A stretch of 45,151 nucleotides of DNA from a virus. Shown piece after piece: positions 38,993 to 45,151 of the stretch; the first letter of the stretch is position 1; each line of letters starts with the position of its first letter. Made by a program: the position numbers and the translations under genes. The notes below the pieces were generated by a model. The model was given only the letters and a program-made list of their open reading frames with translations. It did not search any database and was not told the DNA's origin. The stretch lies in IMG/VR virus record IMGVR_UViG_3300031576_000099, positions 1 to 45,151 of that record. One strand, written 5' to 3'.

Positions 38993-39367
38993 TTAAGCGA
39001 CTGCTGGCAACTGTGAAATCAGCAGCGGGAAAATGTCACCGGACACTGCAGACATGAGTGCAACACCCACCCTGCGGTCACCAGTGGCAGCCGCCACAAA
39101 TTTACCGTTGGCATCAACACCCACGCTGTTTCCAGCGGTGATGGTTCCACCCGCCGCCGCCTTGGTGACACCGCTGATTGCAACGGTGGCAGCTTCGCCA
39201 GCAATGGGTTTGTTTTGCAGGACACCGATGATGAATTCACCATCCCCTGCCAGTGCAGCACGGCCTTCACCGCTGCTGTTTGCCACTTCAATAGCGTAGT
39301 ATTGCTTGGCAGACAGGTCAGCGTTTGCTGGAAGGCTGATGCTTTTCAGGCTTTCTTCAAAACTCAT
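38993..39367 (-). CDS. Head decoration protein, DUF2190-like
   Basis: A 124-residue Ala/Gly-rich beta protein. Elements ANADLSAKQYYAIEVANSSG, GDGEFIIGVLQNKPIAGEAA, TVAISGVTKAAAGGTI and AGNSVGVDANGKFV are those of DUF2190-type capsid-stabilising proteins. It binds the outer capsid surface. The leader is GAAAGGAGTTTGAACC. Confidence 0.85.
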   Translation of the reverse strand: MSFEESLKSISLPANADLSAKQYYAIEVANSSGEGRAALAGDGEFIIGVLQNKPIAGEAATVAISGVTKAAAGGTITAGNSVGVDANGKFVAAATGDRRVGVALMSAVSGDIFPLLISQLPAVA

Positions 39368-39396
39368 GGTTCAAACTCCTTTCAAAAGTCTGATGG

Positions 39397-40224
39397 TTAT
39401 TGTTTCGCGCCAGAAGCAGCGTACAGTTTGCTGCCTTCAGGAGTTTCCAGGACTTTGGCATAGGCCGCTTCAAACGTGCCGCCGCTTTTGGCCTGCTCAG
39501 CCTTGGCAAGACTGTCCAGCTTGTTGACTGGATCATCCGCGCCACGGTGTGCGGTGCCTTTTTCCACCATGTAGGTGCCACGGATTTCATCAGCTTTCTT
39601 CAGCTGATCCATAGCAATCTTTCTGGCGGGTTCGGGCATTGCCTTCAGGGACTTCATCAGTTCCTGTTTTTCATCGGATGTGCCGCCGAAGTTCGGAAGA
39701 TCCTTGTCAAAGGACTTTTCAAAATCGGCAAGTTCGTCTTTTTCCTGCAGCTTTTTCAGCGCGGCCTTGGTTTCATCCAATTCCTTCTGAACAGGTGTAA
39801 GGGCTTTTTGAACGGCATCCTTGCTGTCCTCATTTTCCTTTTCCTTTTTCTTCAGGGCAGCCGCGTCATCCATCTGCGTTTTACGCGCAGCGGCATCAGC
39901 TTTCAGGAACGCTTCCTGTTTATCGGCAGGCAGCGCTTTGTGGAATTCCTTTTCGGCATCTGACATTTTTGCCAGCACTTCCAGGGCTTCCTTGTCAGCT
40001 TTCAGCTTTTTGATTTCTTCAGTTTGTTCACCTGAAGTTTTTTCCAAGGCTTCCAGCTTTTTCGTGATTTCTTTCAGATCCATGTCTAGTGGCTCCTCTT
40101 TTGGGTTGCGTTTAAAAAATAGAACGTGGGCACCAGGATTGGCACCACGGTCAACACCGCTGATTTCTTCAATCTTCAGGTTGCGAAGGGAAAATCTATT
40201 CTTGGGCTTCTGTGCGCTCACCAT
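39397..40224 (-). CDS. Capsid scaffolding protein
   Basis: A 275-residue protein. The first ~40 residues carry the motif RFSLRNLKIEEISGVDRGAN, PGAHVLFFKR, seen in prohead protease/scaffold proteins. The rest is a long charged coiled coil (EITKKLEALEKTSGEQTEEI and onward), as expected for a scaffold. An in-frame ATG at 40083 with an upstream GAGGAG could give a shorter scaffold, as in lambda C/Nu3. It overlaps the protease gene by 29 bp. Confidence 0.78.
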   Translation of the reverse strand: MVSAQKPKNRFSLRNLKIEEISGVDRGANPGAHVLFFKRNPKEEPLDMDLKEITKKLEALEKTSGEQTEEIKKLKADKEALEVLAKMSDAEKEFHKALPADKQEAFLKADAAARKTQMDDAAALKKKEKENEDSKDAVQKALTPVQKELDETKAALKKLQEKDELADFEKSFDKDLPNFGGTSDEKQELMKSLKAMPEPARKIAMDQLKKADEIRGTYMVEKGTAHRGADDPVNKLDSLAKAEQAKSGGTFEAAYAKVLETPEGSKLYAASGAKQ

Positions 40225-40888
40225 ATCCCCCTATTGAGAACATGGCGAGTTCGCCAGATTTGAATTTTTGCCAGACTTCTTCATCATGAACCTTCAGGCC
40301 GATAAACCAGCCGATCTTGTTTAGGTTGATACCCAGGGCTTTCTGGATGTCCTTGCTGAAAACGATGCTTTCAACAATTTCACCTATGGCCACCCCACCG
40401 TGCATCAATTTGGCCTTGCGGTATTCAGAAACAAAGTAATGCGCGGCCTTAGTCAGTTCATCAGGTTCTATGACATCACCGTGGCTGTCTGTAATGGGCT
40501 TTCCATCTTCTTCTACGATTGAAGCCCAGCCATAAACCAGGTGCTGGTCAACATCCATCTTAAGAATTTTACCGCCCAAAGTAAAGTTGACCCCATTTTC
40601 ATCATCTTCATTGGATGATTTTGAAACTTTCAGCAGGAATTTCTGCAGATCTTCTTCAGTCACCTGACCGCCTTTGGCAAAGTCCAGGATCCGTGAAAGC
40701 AAAGATTTTTCTGTTTTTTTCTTCCACATGCCGGAATTTTCGGTGTAGCCAGCATCTTCCAGGGCCAGATACCCCTTGGCATAGGAAAGCGCTTCACTTT
40801 CACCAGCTTTGTGGGATTTCATGAACGCTTCCGCAAAGATGTCCATGCCTGCTTCATCGGCAATCTTTTCAAGATCTGTGGTGTTCAT
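40196..40888 (-). CDS. Prohead protease, XkdF-like
   Basis: A 230-residue protein. Residues ~105-225 match the XkdF-like putative serine protease domain: QHLVYGWASIVEEDGKPITD, SHGDVIEPDELTKAAHYFV, MHGGVAIGEIVESIVFSKDI, GWFIGLKVHDEEVWQKFKSG and MFSIGGYGERTE. The N-terminal ~100 residues are helical. It cleaves scaffold and capsid during maturation. The ATG at 40888 has an AAAGGACTGACC leader. Confidence 0.85.
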   Translation of the reverse strand: MNTTDLEKIADEAGMDIFAEAFMKSHKAGESEALSYAKGYLALEDAGYTENSGMWKKKTEKSLLSRILDFAKGGQVTEEDLQKFLLKVSKSSNEDDENGVNFTLGGKILKMDVDQHLVYGWASIVEEDGKPITDSHGDVIEPDELTKAAHYFVSEYRKAKLMHGGVAIGEIVESIVFSKDIQKALGINLNKIGWFIGLKVHDEEVWQKFKSGELAMFSIGGYGERTEAQE

Positions 40889-40899
40889 GGTCAGTCCTT

Positions 40900-41871
40900 T
40901 CAATCAATGATGCGGGTGAACACGGCGCACCTGCAGTTTATGGTGTTTGCAGCTGATGCTGCCGGATCACCTGGAAAGTTTATCAAACCCAGCGGGGACT
41001 TGAAAGGCGCGTCAATGTCAACGCCTTCCTTGTTCATGCGCGGGATGGCAGCATGGGCTTCACGCAGCTTGCTGTCATACGTGGGGATCCAGAAGCGCTT
41101 AAGCCTGGTGCGCTCAATGCTTCCTTCACCTACAGCCTGATCCCAAAATGCTTTTTGCCCCATGGACAGCATCCTGATGGCTTCAGTCCTGGCAATCGTT
41201 TCTGAACGGCGCTTGATGTACCTGTCCCGATACCTGGCCACCAATTTGTCAATTTGTTCTTCAGTCAGCTTTTTGCCTTCCTGGATATGACGCGCCACGG
41301 TGGGATCAAACCTGGCATCACGCAATCTGCGTTCCAGCGCCCTGCTGTCCAGTTCTTCCAGCAGCCGCCTGTAATTCCTGACCTGGCCTTCCTGGTGCGC
41401 GGTCAGGCCAAGACCATCACGCACACGCCGCGCCACCTTCAGCGGGTTTTCACCAGCAATGGTGCCGGATCTGATGACTTCGCTGATCAGCAGGCGGGTG
41501 TCAGCGCTTATCTGCACAATCTTGGTGGCCTGGTATGCGGCCAGGAACCTGGCTGTGTTGCTTTCGGCAATGTTCATGGCGTGGATGAAGCCGCTGTCCG
41601 TCTTTGCCCAGGTCTGTGCAAGATCACCGCCTTCCTGCAGCGCGTCCTGCAATTCGCGGTTAAACGTGATGAAACTTTCCTTGATCACCTGGTCAGTGAC
41701 AATGCGGATGGCCGTATCAATGCGGCCCTGGCTGATTGCATCGGTGATGGATTTCAGTGTGACCTTGCTGCGGATCTGGCGCACACCTTCAGCAAATGCC
41801 CTGGCAATACGGGGTTCCAGCTTACGCAGGATCTGGTCAATCAGCTGCGCCCTGGTTTTCAGCGTGGCCAT
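40900..41871 (-). CDS. Phage head morphogenesis protein (MuF/SPP1 gp7-like)
   Basis: A 323-residue protein, helical in the first two thirds. The conserved C-terminal domain has RSETIARTEAIRMLSMGQKA, KRFWIPTYDSKLREAHAAI and INFPGDPAASAANTINCRCA (the last ending in a CRC motif). These features define the Mu gpF/SPP1 gp7-like minor head proteins that are packed with the portal. It follows the portal gene with a one-base overlap. Confidence 0.9.
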   Translation of the reverse strand: MATLKTRAQLIDQILRKLEPRIARAFAEGVRQIRSKVTLKSITDAISQGRIDTAIRIVTDQVIKESFITFNRELQDALQEGGDLAQTWAKTDSGFIHAMNIAESNTARFLAAYQATKIVQISADTRLLISEVIRSGTIAGENPLKVARRVRDGLGLTAHQEGQVRNYRRLLEELDSRALERRLRDARFDPTVARHIQEGKKLTEEQIDKLVARYRDRYIKRRSETIARTEAIRMLSMGQKAFWDQAVGEGSIERTRLKRFWIPTYDSKLREAHAAIPRMNKEGVDIDAPFKSPLGLINFPGDPAASAANTINCRCAVFTRIID

Positions 41872-43280
41872 TATTCTTCATCTTCCGGTGGGTCTTTGCG
41901 TTCAGGATCATTGAAGCCCAGCATGTCCTGGCGGGTTTGTTCAGCCAGTTCTTCACGTTCCGCAATCATTTCTTCAGTGACTTCCGGCAGGCCAGCGGAT
42001 CCGCGCAGCACGTTTTCAGTGTCAGGGTCAGACAGCGGGATGCCAGCGCCAGCGAGTTTGGAAACATAATCACCCAATTCCTGCAGATCCACAGGCGCGA
42101 TATTGCCAGGTGCCAGGCTTGGCATCATTTCAGCTGGGAAATTGTTAAAATCCCACAGGTTCTGGATGTAGCGCTTCTGGAACACCGTGCAGATCATCCA
42201 GGCAAAGCCTTCAATGGCCTTGATGAAAAGATCCGTCTTGGACTTGGAAAGCGCAAAGCTGCCTTTTTCGCCTTGGCCCAGGATAAGGAAATCAGCCAGC
42301 ACCGTCCTTACAATATCGCCCTGGTGCCGTTTGATCACGCGGTCTGTGTCCACATTCTTGGTGCCTTCCGATGAAAGCAGGGAAAGTTCATATTGCCTGG
42401 TCAGACCAGGTTTCCCATCAGCATCCGGCCATGGCTCGGACGGAAGCAGGATGCCGCCCTGTTCATTGAATTTCACATCACGGACAATTTTCAGGTATTC
42501 CGCTTTTTTCGCCGGATCATTTAAAACCTTGCTGGGCACATACATCACAGGCAGGCCGTTCAGATCCCGTTCAATGCCGATAGCTTCAATCATCTGGATG
42601 TTTTTGATGAAGTGATAATTTTTGTAAGCGTTCCGCAAGATGCTGCGGCCTTCAGGGTTGCCCTTGTTCATCACGGTGCGGAAGTGCATGAACTTTGTGG
42701 CGGGGATATAAATTTCTTCACCGCCGTTTGGTGGCCACTGCCACAGCCCGTTCAACTCGCCCTTTTCAGTCAGATCCCAGCGGTCAATGGTTTCCTGGCT
42801 GCGCGGTGCCGCCTTTTTGGTGCCAATGGTTCCGTCATCGTTTTTCTTGTAAACCAGTTCCAGGATGCTGAAGCCAAACACCAGGAAGGAAAGGATTTCA
42901 GACATCAGATCTTCAATGCCTTCTTCCAGCCCTGCAATATCGTTTTCCACAAACTCGGCATAAAAGTTTTCAATGTCATCTTCAGCCGGATCCACGCGCA
43001 GTTCAATATTCCGCAAGATCATCTGGATGGCCATAAGCAGCGCACCCACCGTGGCATCATTGTCTGCCATTTCGCGGTATTTCTTGCGGCCCTGCATCCC
43101 TGACAGTTCGCGCAGGAATTCGTCAAACACATAGCCGCTGTTTATTTTCAGGCCAGTGACACCAATTTCCCGCTTCACGCCACCATCAGAAGATGGCTGT
43201 GCATCACCTGGGCTTCCGGCATAATCATTGGAAAGTTTTTCTGTTTTGTCTTCCGGCATAAAATTGAACTCCATCTGCAT
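41871..43280 (-). CDS. Portal protein, DUF935 (Mu gp29-like)
   Basis: A 469-residue portal. Family features are ELSGMQGRKKYREMADNDAT, VGALLMAIQMILRNIELRVD, FLVFGFSILELVYKK, KFMHFRTVMNKGNPEGRSIL, RNAYKNYHFIKNIQMIEAIG and the VKFNEQGGILLPSEP segment. It forms the dodecameric ring for DNA entry and exit. It follows the large terminase gene. Confidence 0.92.
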   Translation of the reverse strand: MQMEFNFMPEDKTEKLSNDYAGSPGDAQPSSDGGVKREIGVTGLKINSGYVFDEFLRELSGMQGRKKYREMADNDATVGALLMAIQMILRNIELRVDPAEDDIENFYAEFVENDIAGLEEGIEDLMSEILSFLVFGFSILELVYKKNDDGTIGTKKAAPRSQETIDRWDLTEKGELNGLWQWPPNGGEEIYIPATKFMHFRTVMNKGNPEGRSILRNAYKNYHFIKNIQMIEAIGIERDLNGLPVMYVPSKVLNDPAKKAEYLKIVRDVKFNEQGGILLPSEPWPDADGKPGLTRQYELSLLSSEGTKNVDTDRVIKRHQGDIVRTVLADFLILGQGEKGSFALSKSKTDLFIKAIEGFAWMICTVFQKRYIQNLWDFNNFPAEMMPSLAPGNIAPVDLQELGDYVSKLAGAGIPLSDPDTENVLRGSAGLPEVTEEMIAEREELAEQTRQDMLGFNDPERKDPPEDEE

Positions 43281-43296
43281 GTGGCGGCATCCTGGT

Positions 43297-44598
43297 TTAT
43301 GCTACTACGGCCCGATCTAAAAAACTACCGCCTGAAGATCCAGGGCTGGCTTCCACGCCGCCTTCCACAATTCCGGTGCCCTTGATGAAAAGTTCTGTCA
43401 TGCCCCAAACGCAGGCATCCATCCGGTCAGGGCTGCTTTCACCAGGCTTTCCGGTGAAGGTGGTCATCTGTTCTTCCAGGACAGGGAAATAGCCCACATG
43501 GTGGATCCGCTTATCTTCATACAGGCTGCTGACTGGTTCGGCCCTGACCATCTTGCCCTTGGTGGCGTGAACCAATTTGACAGGGACATCAGCATCAATG
43601 TTTTTGATGACGTTCTTCACCATGTCACCGCCCTGGTTCTTTTCAGCCACAATGAAATTGGCCTTGTGATCATAAAACAGCTTCACGGCTTTGCGGCCCC
43701 ACTCATTGGGGCTGTATTTATCGCTGGCATCTTCCATCACATAGCCGTGTTTGCGTTCATCCCTGCCGCATACGATTATTCCGGTTTCATTGCTTTCTTC
43801 ACTGTCAGATGAAACGGCAGGGTCAACAGCCACCACGGTTTTTTCCAGTTCAGGAATATCCTGGACGCGGTGTTCATCCAGCCACAGCTGCTTCCACAGC
43901 GCACCTTCAACTTCATCCAGCCATTCACCCATCAGGAAGCGCCTGCGCTGGCGGTTTGGCAGGCTGGCCAGGACTTCCAGGTATTTTTCAGACAGGTTTG
44001 CCTTGTTCCCATCAGGGTTCAGGCGCATTGAAACATAATCCTTTTCTTTTTTGGGTTCCCTGGATGTGGGATCTTCATGCTTCACGAAAAGGGAATAAGA
44101 CCAGTGCGTTTTAGGTGGCGGGTTGCAATCCAAATACATTTTGTTCTGCAGCGTGGTCTTTTGGGCAAGGCGGGTCAGCGCCGTGGTGAAGCCGTGATAT
44201 GAGATTTGAGAAATTTCATTCAGGAAGATGGTGGCATATTCATTGCCCAGGATTTTTTCCACGCGCTGGTGATCATCCAGACCGCCAAACCAGATTTCAC
44301 TGCCGTTTGGGAAGGTGATGAAAAGATCCGTTTTATTTTCCTTGTACGGGATCCCAGGCCACGCCAGCTTCATGACCGTGGGAAAGGTGTCATACCAGAC
44401 CGATGTTTTCAGGTGGGAAAGTTTCTGGCGCAGGATCAGATGCCTGGACTGGTCAGCCTTGAAAGCACGGACAGCCAAGGCATAACAAAACAGCGCGGTC
44501 TTTCCTGAACGTGATCCACCAAACAGCAGATTGAATGTGGCATCACCGCTGATCAGCTGGGTGGCAAGTTTCTGGTCATCGGTTTTCTTGAACGTCAC
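43297..44598 (-). CDS. terL: Terminase large subunit
   Basis: A 433-residue packaging motor. The ATPase has Walker A FGGSRSGKTALF at about 27-38 and Walker B ATIFLNEIS at about 125-133. The C-terminal RNase H-like nuclease shows TVVAVDPAVSSDSEE with the first Asp, a middle segment FIVAEKNQGGDMVKNVI and DRMDACVWGMTE with the last acidic residue. It cuts and pumps phage DNA into the head through the portal. It overlaps the small subunit by 4 bp. Confidence 0.94.
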   Translation of the reverse strand: MTFKKTDDQKLATQLISGDATFNLLFGGSRSGKTALFCYALAVRAFKADQSRHLILRQKLSHLKTSVWYDTFPTVMKLAWPGIPYKENKTDLFITFPNGSEIWFGGLDDHQRVEKILGNEYATIFLNEISQISYHGFTTALTRLAQKTTLQNKMYLDCNPPPKTHWSYSLFVKHEDPTSREPKKEKDYVSMRLNPDGNKANLSEKYLEVLASLPNRQRRRFLMGEWLDEVEGALWKQLWLDEHRVQDIPELEKTVVAVDPAVSSDSEESNETGIIVCGRDERKHGYVMEDASDKYSPNEWGRKAVKLFYDHKANFIVAEKNQGGDMVKNVIKNIDADVPVKLVHATKGKMVRAEPVSSLYEDKRIHHVGYFPVLEEQMTTFTGKPGESSPDRMDACVWGMTELFIKGTGIVEGGVEASPGSSGGSFLDRAVVA

Positions 44599-44981
44599 AG
44601 CTTTGCATCATCTTTGGGAATGTTCACGGTGAAAGATCCGCTGAAATTATGATCCTGTTTGTCAGTCTGGCCCAGGTCATTCTTGCCCAGGAAGATCTGC
44701 ATGGTGACATTGCCGCCTAAAGCGGATTTACGCTGGGCACGGCGCAGGCTGACCTTCCAGCTGGTTTTGAATTGTTCAATCCATTCTTCAAACGTGCAGC
44801 CATGATCTTCCTTGCACCTGGCCAGCAGCGTCTTGTCATCCATTTCCAGGGTTCGCGCAATTTCTTCCTTGGTGCAGTGTAGCTTTGCCAGCCTGCCAGC
44901 CCAATTCCAGTCCACGGCCTTTTTATTGCCGCGTCCACCGCCTTCACCTTGCCTGTTTTGCTTTTCAGATTTCTTTGCCAT
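44595..44981 (-). CDS. terS: Terminase small subunit-like DNA-binding protein
   Basis: A 128-residue protein. A basic, disordered start (MAKKSEKQNRQGEGGGRGNK) leads to a helix-turn-helix (LHCTKEEIARTLEMDDKTLL) and a helical oligomerisation part (RRAQRKSALGGNVTMQIFLG, KNDLGQTDKQD), the usual layout of small terminases that recognise the packaging site. No ribosome site is seen before the ATG; TATATT lies 9-14 bases upstream, so the message might be leaderless or nearly so. Confidence 0.85.
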   Translation of the reverse strand: MAKKSEKQNRQGEGGGRGNKKAVDWNWAGRLAKLHCTKEEIARTLEMDDKTLLARCKEDHGCTFEEWIEQFKTSWKVSLRRAQRKSALGGNVTMQIFLGKNDLGQTDKQDHNFSGSFTVNIPKDDAKL

Positions 44982-45002
44982 GTTTCTAATATAACACAGC
45001 TT

Positions 45003-45056
45003 TCAGATATGGCTATTTTTTGCAAGGCGGCAAACTACAAAGGATGTGGCAGTCAT
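45003..45056 (-). CDS. 17-codon ORF with strong ribosome site
   Basis: Between the acyl carrier protein and terminase genes the minus strand has the genome's consensus leader CGAAAGGAAGAACCCG before an ATG that opens MTATSFVVCRLAKNSHI. It is too short for a domain. It could be a leader peptide or a regulatory upstream ORF. Its start lies in the duplicated end, so it spans the circular junction. Confidence 0.4.
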   Translation of the reverse strand: MTATSFVVCRLAKNSHI

Positions 45057-45151
45057 CGGGTTCTTCCTTTCGGGCTATTGATTGCGGATGGTTTCGACCA
45101 GGGCAATGATGTCCTGGACGGTTTTGGCCTTTTCAGCCTGGTCATCAGTGA
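45025..45151. repeat. Right copy of 127-bp terminal duplication
   Basis: Identical to bases 1-127. It marks the overlap of a circular assembly. Confidence 0.95.
45075..45151 (-). CDS. acpP: Partial duplicate of the acyl carrier protein gene
   Basis: The C-terminal ~25 codons of the acyl carrier protein appear again because the contig ends repeat. It is cut by the window end and is the same gene as 51-287, not a second copy. Confidence 0.9.
   Translation of the reverse strand, partial: TDDQAEKAKTVQDIIALVETIRNQ

Overview
The window is a complete, circularly assembled genome of a tailed double-stranded DNA phage. Its first and last 127 bases are identical, so the unique circle is about 45,024 bp. 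The host was probably Gram-negative, because there is an overlapping two-component spanin pair. An alphaproteobacterium is most likely: the tail-tip cassette (distal tail protein, DUF2163-type hub, DUF6950-type peptidase-like protein, tail-tip J-like protein) has the order seen in alphaproteobacterial phages and gene transfer agents. A tape-measure protein with frameshifted tail chaperones and a separate tail tube protein indicates a siphovirus. I see no integrase, CI-like repressor, DNA polymerase, tRNA or CRISPR array, so it looks virulent and probably borrows the host polymerase.

Layout. (1) Minus strand, about 51-7037: replication genes and small proteins. These are a DUF1064 nuclease-like protein, a replication initiator-like protein, a primase zinc finger and a TOPRIM-helicase in overlapping frames, several small hypotheticals, DUF1653 and DUF1508 proteins, and an acyl carrier protein. 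(2) A divergent promoter region at about 7038-7187. (3) Plus strand, 7188-18549: an early/recombination operon with DUF932 and DUF3846 proteins, a topoisomerase VI-A/Spo11-like TOPRIM protein, an ASCH protein, a short dihydrofolate reductase, a HerA-like ATPase with duplicated winged helices, a lambda-type exonuclease with its usual partner, a superinfection-immunity membrane protein, a papain-like cysteine peptidase and an HNH nuclease. (4) Minus strand, 44981 down to 18461: terminase, portal, head morphogenesis protein, protease, scaffold, decoration and major capsid proteins; a glycosyltransferase/methyltransferase/sulfotransferase-like cassette; fibre-like proteins; connectors; tail genes; then a lysis cassette that contains a stand-alone CheY-like response regulator.

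How the parts work together. The plus-strand operon looks like a recombination-dependent DNA metabolism module: a Spo11-like putative DNA-cleaving protein, a HerA-type translocase, a 5'-3' exonuclease and a probable ssDNA-binding partner. It complements the leftward primase-helicase module. The late operon builds a lambda/HK97-like head and a flexible tail and ends in lysis.

Three places show strong frame-shifting signals: the primase zinc finger/helicase pair (C4A6GG run), the tail chaperone pair (AAATTTT), and the start of the glycosyltransferase gene. Many genes share a stereotyped initiation leader close to GAAAGGAAGAACCCGATG.
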